Assembly: GCA_002391195.1 (NCBI GenBank)
Contig: DGRZ01000024.1
Span: 1 to 17,945, forward strand
Direction of reading: 5' to 3'
DNA from: Fibrobacter sp. UBA4375
GTDB taxonomy: Bacteria; Fibrobacterota; Fibrobacteria; Fibrobacterales; Fibrobacteraceae
Length of the DNA: 17,945 bases
Below, piece by piece: positions 1-7,357 of the stretch (positions within the stretch are counted from its first letter, which is position 1; each line of letters opens with the position of its first letter). The notes under the pieces were generated by a model, which was given only the letters and a program-made list of their open reading frames with translations, was not told the origin of the DNA and ran no database searches. The position numbers and the translations under genes were made by a program.

Positions 1-1
1 G

Positions 2-769
2 CCTCCGTTCATGGGCGAAAGCAAACTCCCGCCCATCGCGCTCGAAAAAGTCATCCCGCTTATCAGCTGGGAATACTTCTTCTTCACCTGGAAAATCAAG
101 CCCGACCAGGAAGAAGCAAAGAAACTCAAGGCCGACGCCGAAGAACTTATCAAGAGTCTCACAAAGCCCGAGTATGCGCTGCGTGCCGTGCAGGCGTTCT
201 ACCCTGCAGCCGGTACGGAAAATTCCATCAGGTTCAACACGGGCCGTACCGGCACCGACTCCGACATCGTCGAAGTCGAAACGGCACGCCAGCAGAACCC
301 GGAAGGCACCTGCCTTGCCCTCTGCGACTATGTAGCCCCTGCCAACGCAACGACAGCAAGCGTCTTTAACGCTCCCGCCGGTAAGGATGTTTTCCGCGAC
401 ATCGTGGGTGCCTTCGCCGTCACCGTGAGCGACGCCTTCGTGAAGCGCCTCGAAAAACTGAAAGCCGAACAGGGCGGCAGCGACTACGACGTTCTTTTGA
501 TGCAGACTGTCGCCGACCGCCTCGCCGAAGCGGGCGCCGAATACTTGAGCCAGGAACTCGCGCGCACCAACAACTGGAAAGGCATCCGCCCGGCCGTCGG
601 CTACCCCGTGCTCCCGAACATCAAGGAAATCTTCAACGTCGCGAAACTCATCGATTTTAACAGCGTAGGCATCAGCCTCACCGAGAACGGCGCCATGTAC
701 CCGCAGGCCTCCGTAAGCGGCCTCTACATCAGCCACCCCGAAATCGACTACTTCCACGTGAAGTCGTGA
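2..769 (+). CDS. metH: Methionine synthase (cobalamin-dependent), C-terminal reactivation domain, partial
   Basis: The reading frame is open from the left edge, so this is the 3' end of a larger gene; the ATG at 11 is probably internal. The visible 255 residues match the AdoMet-binding reactivation domain of MetH. They include an early ISWEYFFFTWK stretch (E. coli has a comparable IDWTPFFMTWE), the ADRLAEAGAEYL helix, the AdoMet-site string RPAVGYP, and the terminal MYPQASVSGLYISHPE signature. In the family this domain rebinds AdoMet and flavodoxin electrons to reduce cob(II)alamin that was oxidised by accident. The protein stops soon after the SHPE motif, so it lacks the longer C-terminal tail of the E. 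coli enzyme. A stand-alone reactivation protein cannot be excluded, because the upstream catalytic domains lie outside the window. Confidence 0.9.
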   Translation, partial: PPFMGESKLPPIALEKVIPLISWEYFFFTWKIKPDQEEAKKLKADAEELIKSLTKPEYALRAVQAFYPAAGTENSIRFNTGRTGTDSDIVEVETARQQNPEGTCLALCDYVAPANATTASVFNAPAGKDVFRDIVGAFAVTVSDAFVKRLEKLKAEQGGSDYDVLLMQTVADRLAEAGAEYLSQELARTNNWKGIRPAVGYPVLPNIKEIFNVAKLIDFNSVGISLTENGAMYPQASVSGLYISHPEIDYFHVKS

Positions 770-812
770 GACGGCGGCACCTCTCCAGGATGACATTCCC
801 CGTGCCTCGCGC

Positions 813-904
813 CTCTAAATCCTATCCCCTAAATCCTATCCCCTAGATCCTAACCCCTAGATCCTAGCCTCTATCCCCTAAATCCTACCCCCTAATCCCT
901 AGCC
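813..904. repeat. Degenerate 14-bp tandem repeat (ATCCTAgCCCCTAg family)
   Basis: The gap between metH and malQ is filled by about six imperfect tandem units of the type TAAATCCTATCCCC / TAGATCCTAGCCTC. The same motif recurs at 14737-14765, 14839-14873 and 15914-15927, always between core genes. A GTCATCC-type repeat remnant (minus strand) lies just before it at about 785-793. No coding potential is seen in 770-924. Confidence 0.8.
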
Positions 905-911
905 ACTATAC

Positions 912-919
912 TATCTTTC
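912..919 (+). promoter_or_regulatory. TAnnTTTG-like -7 element of malQ
   Basis: TATCTTTC fits the TAnnTTTG -7 promoter element described for Bacteroidota. Similar octamers precede secDF (11193-11200) and corA (14878-14885). Only five bases separate this one from the malQ ATG. A matching upstream TTTG box was not found, so the call rests on one motif. Confidence 0.4.
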
Positions 920-924
920 CCACC

Positions 925-2898
925 ATGCGTTACAGTGATATTTCTTGTTTCCAGAGCGGCGTAGCCGTTCCCCTGTTCAGCCTCCGTAGCAAAAACAGCA
1001 TCGGTATAGGCGAATACCTCGACCTGATTCCCTTTGCCCAGTGGTCCAAGCTTTGTGATTTCAACGTCATCCAGCTTTTGCCGGTGAACGATACCGGCGC
1101 CGAGGCCAGCCCCTACAGCGCCCGCAGCGCCTTTGCCCTGAACCCGGTGTTCATCAACATCCAGGCGGTGCAGGGTTCCTCCGAATTCGAAGACGATATC
1201 GAAGAAGCCAAGGAAAAGTTCGACGAGCAGGAACGCATCGACTACTACAAGATTTCCACTTGGAAACGCTCCATCCTGAGAAAAATTTTTGACAACCGTT
1301 ACGACCAGCTCCGCAAGGACAAGGTCTTGCAGGAGTGGCTGGACAAGAACCCCTGGGCCAAGGCCTACTGCGCCTACAGCACCCTGAAGGCCGAAAACGG
1401 CGAGAAGAGCTGGAAGGACTGGAAAAATTTCAAGAACCCCACGGACGCGGACATCGAAAAAATCTGGACCAAGTACAAGAAAGACGTTTGGTTCCAAGCC
1501 TGGATGCAGTTCGTTGCCGAGACGCAGTTCTGTGCCGCTGTGTCAGAAGTTTCCAAGCTGGGCATTAACATCAAGGGCGACATTCCTATCCTCATCAACG
1601 AGGACAGCGCCGACGTGTGGGCGAGCCGCAAGTATTTCTCCCTGGAGGACCGTGCCGGCGCCCCTCCCGACATGTTCAGCTACAGCGGCCAGAACTGGGG
1701 ATTCCCCACCTACCGCTGGGATGTCATTGAACAGGACGGCTTTGCCTGGTGGAAAGCCCGTCTCGCCCAGGCGAGCAAGTTCTACCACGCCTACCGTATC
1801 GACCACGTGCTGGGATTTTTCCGTATCTGGAGCATCCCCCAGACCGAGACCACGGGCATCCTCGGGCACTTCAATCCCAGCATCCCGCTGACCCTGGAAC
1901 GCCTGCAGGCCGCAGGGTTCAAGCAGGAATCCCTGGAATACCTGCGCAAGCCCAACTATTCCGTCGATCAGCTGCGGCAGTTCCTGGAAGGCGATACGGA
2001 ACGCCTGCTGCCCCTCTGCTTCAAGACGCTTTACGGCACTACGGACCGCTACATCTTGAAAGACGAATTCCTCTCGGAAAAGGCCATCCTCGGTCTTTCC
2101 GAACCCCAAGAAATTAAGGACAAGCTGCTGAAGGTTTACTGGAACCGCGTGTTTGTCCCTACCGGCGACGAACACACCTTCTACCCCTACTGGTACTGGT
2201 ACAATGCCCCGGTGCTCTTCACCCTGCCGGAATATGAACAGCAGAAACTTCACGAAATTATCGGCGAAAACGAGGCCGCCCAGAACGCCCTTTGGGAGGC
2301 GAACGCCACCAAGCTCCTGTCGGTCCTTGCCAAGGAAACGGACATGCTGGTCTGTGCCGAAGACCTGGGCTCCGTGCCCCGCTGCGTTCCTGCGGTTCTC
2401 AAGAAACTGAACATCCTTTCGCTCCGTATCGAGCGCTGGGCCCGCAACTGGGACGCTCCCTATTCTCCCTACTACGCCATGGAAGAATATCCCCGCCTCT
2501 CGGTGTGCACTACCAGCTGTCACGACACGTCTTCCCTTCGCGGGTTGTGGAAGGAACCTGACTTTGACAAGGCTCTCTACTGGTCTCACGCTGGTTTCCC
2601 GGGTAACGCTCCCGAAGAGCTGACTCCCACGGTGGTGCGGAACATTTTGGCCCACGTGTTCTCCGCCAACAGCCTGCTCTGCATCTTGCCGGTGCAGGAC
2701 TATTTCGCCCTGTCGCCCGCCCTTTCGGAATGCGCTCCCGAAGAGGAACGGGTGAACATTCCGGGCACCGTCGGTGGCAAGAACTGGACCTACCGCCTGC
2801 CCTGTTCTGTAGAAGACCTCGCGAAAAATAACTTCCTCTGTTCCGAAATCCGCAAGCTGGTGGACGCCCGCAAACGCAGGCCCATGTGGAAAATCTAG
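925..2898 (+). CDS. malQ: 4-alpha-glucanotransferase (amylomaltase, GH77)
   Basis: This 657-residue enzyme moves alpha-1,4-glucan segments between maltodextrin chains and releases glucose in the cytoplasm; no signal peptide is present. All three GH77 catalytic regions are visible. The nucleophile is D293 in YRIDHVLGFFRIW, the acid/base is E479 in VCAEDLGSVP, and the third carboxylate is D534 in SCHDTSSLRG. The N-terminus (GVAVPLFSLRSKNSIGIGEY...) begins directly with the catalytic fold. It therefore lacks the N-terminal starch-binding modules found in the longer MalQ proteins of some FCB bacteria. The ATG at 925 is the only sensible start, but there is no Shine-Dalgarno; a promoter-like TATCTTTC ends five bases before it. 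A GH13 enzyme follows 86 bases downstream on the same strand, which fits glycogen/maltodextrin turnover. Confidence 0.95.
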   Translation: MRYSDISCFQSGVAVPLFSLRSKNSIGIGEYLDLIPFAQWSKLCDFNVIQLLPVNDTGAEASPYSARSAFALNPVFINIQAVQGSSEFEDDIEEAKEKFDEQERIDYYKISTWKRSILRKIFDNRYDQLRKDKVLQEWLDKNPWAKAYCAYSTLKAENGEKSWKDWKNFKNPTDADIEKIWTKYKKDVWFQAWMQFVAETQFCAAVSEVSKLGINIKGDIPILINEDSADVWASRKYFSLEDRAGAPPDMFSYSGQNWGFPTYRWDVIEQDGFAWWKARLAQASKFYHAYRIDHVLGFFRIWSIPQTETTGILGHFNPSIPLTLERLQAAGFKQESLEYLRKPNYSVDQLRQFLEGDTERLLPLCFKTLYGTTDRYILKDEFLSEKAILGLSEPQEIKDKLLKVYWNRVFVPTGDEHTFYPYWYWYNAPVLFTLPEYEQQKLHEIIGENEAAQNALWEANATKLLSVLAKETDMLVCAEDLGSVPRCVPAVLKKLNILSLRIERWARNWDAPYSPYYAMEEYPRLSVCTTSCHDTSSLRGLWKEPDFDKALYWSHAGFPGNAPEELTPTVVRNILAHVFSANSLLCILPVQDYFALSPALSECAPEEERVNIPGTVGGKNWTYRLPCSVEDLAKNNFLCSEIRKLVDARKRRPMWKI

Positions 2899-2901
2899 AC
2901 C

Positions 2902-2984
2902 AATTCGGAATTCGGATTTCGGAATTATGAATTGATGTTAACGAGAAAATTCAACTCCGAAATCTGAAATCTGAAATCCGAAAT
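2902..2984. repeat. Short direct and inverted repeats (TTCGGA / TCCGAA) between malQ and the GH13 gene
   Basis: Two clusters face each other: AATTCGGAATTCGGATTTC (from 2903) and ACTCCGAAATCTGAAATC (from 2954). The second contains three tandem GAAATC(T/C) units. They are imperfect reverse complements, so a transcript could fold into a long hairpin. The second cluster runs straight into the ATG of the GH13 gene, leaving no room for a normal ribosome-binding site. Confidence 0.7.
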
Positions 2985-4244
2985 ATGTTCGCTCCAGCCT
3001 GGACAAAAGACGCCGTCTTCTATCAGATATTCCCTGATAGGTTCTGCCGCAGTCCCCGCTACCAGGCGGTAGGCAGGTTCGTGCCCTGGGGTTCCAGGCC
3101 CACCCGCGAAAACATGTTCGGCGGCAATCTCGCGGGCATCGAGGACCATCTGGACTACATCGCGGGTCTCGGCGTAAACGCCATCTACCTCTGTCCCATC
3201 TTCAAGAGCAATTCCAACCACCGCTACCATACCGTCGATTACTTCGAAATTGACCCGGTGCTGGGCACGCTCAAGGATTTCGACCGCCTTGTCAAAAAGG
3301 CCCACAGGCTAGGCCTCCGTATCATTCTCGACGGCGTGTTCAACCACTGTTCCCGCGGATTCTTCCAGTTCAACAGCTTGCTGGAACTGGGCGAAAATTC
3401 TCCTTACGTGGACTGGTTCCATGTAAAGGGCTGGCCCCTCAACGCCTATTCGGGCAAGCCCAATTACGAATGCTGGTGGAACTACCCGGCGCTTCCCAAG
3501 TTCAATACCGGCTGCCCCGATGTTCGGGAATACCTTTTCTCCGTGGCCGAATACTGGACCCGTCGCGGCATCGACGGCTGGCGTTTGGATGTGCCGAACG
3601 AAATTGACGACGACTCCTTCTGGCAGGAATTCCGCCGCCGCGTCAAGGCCATCAATCCCGAGGCCTACATCGTAGGCGAAATCTGGGACGAACCCTCCCG
3701 CTGGTTGCAAGGCGACCAGTTCGACGGCGTCATGAACTACATCTTCCGCAAGGCGGTCATGAAGTTCCTCTTCGACGAGAATCCAATTTCCGTCCAGGAA
3801 TTCTGCGACCGGGTCCGCGCCGCATTCCCCGAAGGCCGCGGCGACATCCCCATGAACCTTTTGGGGAGCCACGACACCACCCGCCTCCTGTCCCAGCCCC
3901 GCGCAAGCCTCGAACGCATCAAGCTGGCATACGCCCTCCTGTTCTTTATGCCCGGCGCGTCCTGCATCTACTACGGCGAGGAACTCTCCATGAAGGGCGG
4001 CAAGGACCCCGACTGCCGCCGAAGCGTCCCCTGGGACGAATTGGAAAACCGCAGGTCCCAACCGCTCTACGAATTTATCTGTAATCTGGTGAAAATGCGC
4101 CGCGAAAACCCCGTCCTCCGCGACGGCAGCCTCTCCATCGCAAACACCGCCGACGACTTCACCGTCACCCGCACCCTGGGCAAAAAGACCGTGGCCCTCT
4201 CCGTCACAACCTCCGGCGCCCAACCTTCTTTTGAAATCAAGTAA
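2985..4244 (+). CDS. GH13 alpha-amylase family protein, neopullulanase/cyclomaltodextrinase-like
   Basis: This 419-residue cytosolic (no signal peptide) glycoside hydrolase probably cleaves alpha-1,4 and perhaps alpha-1,6 bonds in maltodextrins, cyclodextrins or glycogen fragments. It starts WTKDAVFYQIFPDRF, the usual entry to the GH13 barrel. DGVFNH (residues 116-121) is conserved region I. The nucleophile is D202 in GWRLDVPNE, the acid/base is E232 in VGEIWDE, and the transition-state Asp is D297 in LGSHDTTR. The LPKFN string (170-174) marks the neopullulanase (GH13_20-like) group. The N-terminal beta-sandwich normally used for dimerisation in that group is absent, so the protein is short for it. 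It follows malQ and ends 10 bases before the convergent toxin gene. No Shine-Dalgarno is seen at the chosen ATG, but the protein homology begins within a few residues of it. Confidence 0.9.
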   Translation: MFAPAWTKDAVFYQIFPDRFCRSPRYQAVGRFVPWGSRPTRENMFGGNLAGIEDHLDYIAGLGVNAIYLCPIFKSNSNHRYHTVDYFEIDPVLGTLKDFDRLVKKAHRLGLRIILDGVFNHCSRGFFQFNSLLELGENSPYVDWFHVKGWPLNAYSGKPNYECWWNYPALPKFNTGCPDVREYLFSVAEYWTRRGIDGWRLDVPNEIDDDSFWQEFRRRVKAINPEAYIVGEIWDEPSRWLQGDQFDGVMNYIFRKAVMKFLFDENPISVQEFCDRVRAAFPEGRGDIPMNLLGSHDTTRLLSQPRASLERIKLAYALLFFMPGASCIYYGEELSMKGGKDPDCRRSVPWDELENRRSQPLYEFICNLVKMRRENPVLRDGSLSIANTADDFTVTRTLGKKTVALSVTTSGAQPSFEIK

Positions 4245-4254
4245 AGAGGCCCAC

Positions 4255-4524
4255 TTAAAACAGGTCGCTGTGCGTTCCTGTCCGGACTAAGGTCAATATT
4301 AGCGAATCGCCAGAGATTTTGTATATCAACAGCCAATCTGGCTGGATATGGCATTCGCGAAAAGACTCCCAATCACCTGTTAGTGCATGGTCGCGGTGTT
4401 TTTCGCTCAGTTTTTCCCCTGAAGCCAAAACATCGACAACCTCTTGCAAGAGTGCGATGTTTAATCCCTTCTTTTTTGCCAGTTTAAGATCTTTTCGAAA
4501 TTTCGAGGTGGTCCTGATTTCCAT
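4255..4524 (-). CDS. YafQ-type mRNA interferase toxin (RelE/ParE superfamily)
   Basis: This 89-residue protein matches the YafQ toxin family, ribosome-associated endoribonucleases that cut mRNA during translation. The catalytic set of E. coli YafQ (H50, H63, D67, H87) has clear counterparts here: H46 in DHALTG, H59 in RECHIQ, D63 in QPDWLL and H85 in GTHSDLF. The N-terminus (SKFRKDLKLAKKKG) is also typical. Its ATG shares one base with the antitoxin stop (TAATG), so translation is likely coupled. All active-site residues are present, so the toxin is predicted to be functional. It is convergent with the GH13 gene, with only 10 bases between the stops and no obvious strong terminator. Confidence 0.9.
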   Translation of the reverse strand: MEIRTTSKFRKDLKLAKKKGLNIALLQEVVDVLASGEKLSEKHRDHALTGDWESFRECHIQPDWLLIYKISGDSLILTLVRTGTHSDLF

Positions 4525-4808
4525 TATTCGTCCAAGATGTCCTTAATCATAGCTTTCGCATTTTTGTAAGACTTAACCTTGCGTTTACCCGAAGCGATTT
4601 CGTTTGCTTCAGTCATAGCGGCAAGGGTTTCGGCGTTGGGCGAATCGAGGGCAATCTCGAATGGAATCTTGCGGAGCCGAATGGCCTGTTTTAGGAATAC
4701 AGTAATAGCAGTGCTCATATTCATTCCCAGTTCGTTGAACAGGTTCTCGGCCTGGGTCTTGAGTTTTGAGTCGATCCTTGCGCTGATTGTATTCATTGTC
4801 GTTTCCAT
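4524..4808 (-). CDS. DinJ/RelB-type antitoxin
   Basis: This 94-residue ribbon-helix-helix antitoxin would neutralise the adjacent YafQ-like toxin and repress the operon. The RHH region is near the N-terminus: ISARIDSKLKTQAENLF forms the strand and first helix, followed by GMNMSTAITVFLKQAI. The C-terminal half (residues ~50-94, with NAETLAAM and SYKNAKAMIKDIL) is the expected toxin-wrapping tail. I chose the ATG at 4808 because GGAG (4815-4818) lies six bases upstream. The frame stays open to an earlier ATG at 4889, which also has a strong AGGAGG four bases away and would add 27 residues. Such an extension is not usual for DinJ and would run across the operator. Confidence 0.88.
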   Translation of the reverse strand: METTMNTISARIDSKLKTQAENLFNELGMNMSTAITVFLKQAIRLRKIPFEIALDSPNAETLAAMTEANEIASGKRKVKSYKNAKAMIKDILDE

Positions 4809-4820
4809 AATTTGCTCCAT

Positions 4821-4857
4821 TTTACTAAAATATATATAAATTTTAGTAAAGTAACAA
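4821..4857 (-). promoter_or_regulatory. Toxin-antitoxin promoter with palindromic operator
   Basis: A perfect 11-bp inverted repeat, TTTACTAAAAT (4821-4831) and ATTTTAGTAAA (4840-4850), is separated by 8 AT-only bases. On the minus strand a good sigma70-like promoter overlaps it: TTGTTA at 4852-4857, a 17-bp spacer, and TATATT at 4829-4834. The antitoxin ribosome-binding site follows directly. Autoregulation by an RHH antitoxin bound to a palindrome over its promoter is the standard arrangement for this family; binding here is inferred. Confidence 0.75.
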
Positions 4858-4884
4858 TACATTGTATTATAAATTGCGTTATTT

Positions 4885-5353
4885 CTCATTAAACCTCCTA
4901 TAAACGCAAAAAAAGCCGTATTTCCATAGCCCGCAGCTTATTTTGGCTGCTATGGGATATGGAAATACGACTTTCGCGGGGTAATATACAAAACAGAACC
5001 AGGAAAAGGCAATTTTTTAGCACGAATGTCACCCAGACCCGCTTTTTCAACAAATCTCTCCCTCGATGTGAATATTCCCTCGCTCGTCATAATGACTGCT
5101 CGGCTCAATCTTGTAGCAGAATCTACGAAATCGCCTCGCCCTCGCCGACACAACTCGTTGATACGAGTTGCTTTCGGCTCACGGACTCACGACCTTCGAC
5201 TGTTCACTCGAGAAACTCACATCTCGGTCGAAAAACACAAGAATGGCTCTGGTTTACATGAGCTTTTGCAATCAAGAACGTCTTTTGCAGGTAAGAACCG
5301 TTACTACAGGAGGAAACTCTTGTGACTGTTAGTCCCTGCGAGTTTCCGCCGAG
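4885..5353. repeat. Composite noncoding repeat, copy 1
   Basis: This ~470-bp stretch shares ordered conserved blocks with 5878-5985 plus 7366-7602. The blocks are a leader (CTCCTATAAACGC), a long hairpin, ATATACAAAACAGAACCAGG, CAAATCTCTCCCTCGATGTGA, a CATCTCGGTC block, and a terminal block at 5300-5353. The terminal block is itself an imperfect hairpin (GGAGGAAACTC ... GAGTTTCCGCC). Variable DNA between the blocks differs in length between copies. Copy 1 contains a perfect CAACTCGT/ACGAGTTG hairpin (5151-5170). GATGTGA (5065-5071) can pair with TCACATC (5217-5223). No convincing gene lies in it. Confidence 0.8.
4904..4969 (-). terminator. Intrinsic terminator-like hairpin in composite repeat copy 1
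   Basis: A 12-bp perfect stem (CGTATTTCCATA 4917-4928 with TATGGAAATACG 4958-4969) has an inner GCAGC/GCTGC stem. On the minus strand it is followed by GCTTTTTTTGCG. It lies between the truncated RhuM gene and the antitoxin, so it could stop upstream transcripts from entering the toxin-antitoxin operon. The copy at 5888-5965 has two stem mismatches and a shorter T tract. Confidence 0.6.
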
Positions 5354-5863
5354 ACGTTTTTCTGTGGCGTCCCTTAATTCCGCGATTTTTACGCCCTGAC
5401 CTTCGATGAGTTGCCGCTGTTCGTGCAGACGGTCCACAATCTGCAAATCTGTCGATAGTTTTCGCTGGTTTATGGCGTAACCCTTGAACATGTATTCCTT
5501 GAGAACTTGATTTGCCCAGCGGCGAAACTTGATACCGCGTTGCGTATTGACTCGAAAACCCACAGAAATAATCATATCGAGATTGTAAAGTGTTACGGGA
5601 CGCTTTACCATTCGGCGACCTTCCTTTTGAACTAGTTCCAAAATGGAACTAGTTGAAGGCTCATCCAGTTCGTGCGTGTCGAAAATATTCTTTATGTGCT
5701 TTGTGATTGCCTGCCGTTGAACTTCGAACAGTTCCGCCATCTGTGCCTGCGTAAGCCACACGGTCTCGTTTTCTACACGCACCTCCAGCCGGACTTCACC
5801 TTCCGGCTGGTAAAGCACGATTTCGCCCTTGTTTTCGTTCCCGACTTGGTCGCGACTCTCCAT
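5204..5863 (-). pseudogene. Truncated RhuM-family (virulence protein RhuM-like) gene
   Basis: Residues ~14-165 match the RhuM/DNA-binding family. Visible landmarks are IVLYQPEGEVRLEVRVENE, VWLTQAQMAELF, QAITKHIKNIF, TLYNLDMIISVGFRV and FRRWANQVLKEYMFKGYAIN. Family members usually run to about 300 residues or more. Here homology ends near the EKRLGG at ~residue 170, exactly where the composite repeat begins (5353). The last ~50 residues are translated repeat, with no family resemblance. The start at 5863 has AGGA five bases upstream. The N-terminal half is intact and may still be expressed, but I treat the gene as broken. Inside it, AACTAGTTCC (5630-5639) and GGAACTAGTT (5645-5654) form a perfect 10-bp inverted repeat. 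Confidence 0.75.
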
Positions 5864-5877
5864 TTTATCCTTTTTCT

Positions 5878-5985
5878 CATTTTTATACTCCTATAAACGC
5901 AAAAAGCCGCATTTCCATAGCCCGCAGCCGTTTTTGGCTGCTATGGGATATAGAAATACGACTTTCGCGGGGTAATATACAAAAC
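5878..5985. repeat. Composite noncoding repeat, copy 2, first part
   Basis: This repeats 4885-4992: the same TTCTCAT...CTCCTATAAACGC leader, the same hairpin region (here with stem mismatches) and the same GACTTTCGCGGGGTAATATA block. It then stops abruptly after TACAAAAC at the IS boundary. It sits directly upstream of the RhuM start on the minus strand, as copy 1 sits upstream of the antitoxin. The rest of the copy continues at 7366. Confidence 0.85.
5978..5985. repeat. Target-site duplication of the IS256-family element, left copy
   Basis: TACAAAAC occurs here and at 7358-7365, exactly bracketing the element. The uninterrupted composite repeat copy 1 has a single TACAAAAC at the matching place (4985-4992), which confirms a clean 8-bp duplication. 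Confidence 0.9.
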
Positions 5986-7357
5986 GGTAGTGTCAAGGGT
6001 TTTTCGCAAAAATAGTTTGTCCCAACATCAAATCTAGGCTACATTTCCGTCCTTTTCCTGTTCCCGTTTCAGCTCGTTCTCCTTTTCCATCTCGTAGAGA
6101 TGCTTCATGTTCAGGTATCTCTTGGCACCCCATTCCTTCGTGGCGATATGCCTTAGCCTGGCGCACACAAGCATCAGGGCAGATTCCCCGTCCGGGAAGC
6201 AACCCACAACCCGTGTCCTTCTGCGTATCTCCCGGTTCAGGCGTTCCAGGATGTTGTTCGTCCTTATGCTGCGCCAGTGTTCGTGCGGGAAGTCGAGATA
6301 GGTCAGCGTCTCCATCACGCCCTTGCGGTAAAGGTCTGCGGCGGATTTTAGCCCCATATCGCGCAGTTTCTGTTCTACGTCGGCAACCTTTTTCAGTGTC
6401 GCCTCCTTGTCTTCCTGGGCGTACGTAGCCTTCAGCAGGGGCATGGCCGAAGCGAGCTTGTTGCGAGGGATCTTTGTCATCAGGTTCCTGAAAAAATGCA
6501 CCGTGCAGCGTTGCCATTTCGCATCCGGGAACACTTCCGAGGCCGATTCCAGGAAGCCCAGGTGTTTGTCCGATGTGAACAGCCGGACGCCATTCAGGCC
6601 ACGTTCCCTGAGGCTTACGAGGAAGCTGCGCCAGCATTCCTTGCTTTCGCTTGCGCCCTCGCATGCTCCGAGTATCTCCCGGTAGCCGTCTTCGGACACC
6701 CCTATCGCGACAAGTACCGAGACGCTGGTCATTTCGCCGCCCCAGCTGCGCTTCAGGTAGATGCCGTCAACGAACACGTAGGGGTATTCCCCGCCTATGG
6801 CCCTGTTTCGCCATTCCTCGATCTTGCCGTATACCTTCTGGTTCAGGTTGCTGACGGTCGAGGCGCTGACCCGAGAGCCCCACAGGAGCTCCGTGACGTC
6901 TTCCACGCGGCGCACGGATACTCCCGCCAGGTACATCTCGATGAGCGACTCCTCCACGGACGATTCCCTGCGCCTGTAGCGCTCGATGATGGCGGTCTCA
7001 AACGGGGCCAGGCGCAGCTTGGGTACGGACAGGTCGATCTCTCCGGCGGAAGTCAGAAGCTTGCGGTGGTAATGACCGCTGCGGTAATTCCTGCGCTCGT
7101 CTGTCCGCTCATGTCTTTCCGCGTTGCACAGCTCCGCGGCTTCCTCGTCCAGCATCGTGTTGAGGGTTTCCTCGATGGTCTTTCTAATGACTCCTTTCAG
7201 GTCGTTCTTGAGATTTTCCTCGTCAATTTTGATTATATTGTTATCCATAGGATGCTCTTCTTTTAGGTTGATTTGTGGTTATTTCAAATCTAAAAATTGG
7301 AACATCCTATTTTTTTTACCCCCTTAGAGGAATTTGCGAAAGAAAATATACGTTACC
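5986..7357 (-). mobile_element. IS256-family insertion sequence, complete (1372 bp)
   Basis: The element spans 5986-7357. Its ends are imperfect inverted repeats: GGTAGTGTCAAGGGTTTTTC at 5986 and, on the other strand from 7357, GGTAACGTATATTTTCTTTC. Both continue CGCAAA or GCAAA. TACAAAAC duplications flank it on each side, and an 8-9 bp duplication is normal for IS256. It carries one intact transposase gene. Removing it rejoins the second composite repeat perfectly, so it is the youngest visible insertion in the island. Confidence 0.92.
6034..7248 (-). CDS. IS256-family (mutator-type) transposase
   Basis: This 404-residue DDE transposase has the usual length for IS256. The likely catalytic triad is D161 in YVFVDGIYLK, D227 in LFTSDKHLGF and E335 in NNILERLNREIRRRTR. 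The family's conserved QRCTVHFFRN (C248, H251) lies between the second Asp and the Glu. The N-terminal part contains the typical ERRNYRSGHYHRKLLTSAG and LSVPKLR strings. The frame is complete from ATG to stop with no frameshift, so the element is probably active or was recently. The gene fills most of the element and ends 48 bases from its terminal repeat. Confidence 0.96.
   Translation of the reverse strand: MDNNIIKIDEENLKNDLKGVIRKTIEETLNTMLDEEAAELCNAERHERTDERRNYRSGHYHRKLLTSAGEIDLSVPKLRLAPFETAIIERYRRRESSVEESLIEMYLAGVSVRRVEDVTELLWGSRVSASTVSNLNQKVYGKIEEWRNRAIGGEYPYVFVDGIYLKRSWGGEMTSVSVLVAIGVSEDGYREILGACEGASESKECWRSFLVSLRERGLNGVRLFTSDKHLGFLESASEVFPDAKWQRCTVHFFRNLMTKIPRNKLASAMPLLKATYAQEDKEATLKKVADVEQKLRDMGLKSAADLYRKGVMETLTYLDFPHEHWRSIRTNNILERLNREIRRRTRVVGCFPDGESALMLVCARLRHIATKEWGAKRYLNMKHLYEMEKENELKREQEKDGNVA

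Noticed and set aside
1543..2655. 370-codon frame antisense to malQ
   Set aside because: Shadow of malQ; same compositional reason. The 3309-4223 frame antisense to the GH13 gene was dropped likewise.
4959..5325. Plus-strand ORFs of 99-100 codons in composite repeat copy 1
   Set aside because: Frames follow repeat blocks, have no ribosome-binding site, and are not kept in copy 2.
6496..7266. Plus-strand 256-codon frame through the IS
   Set aside because: Antisense to the intact transposase.
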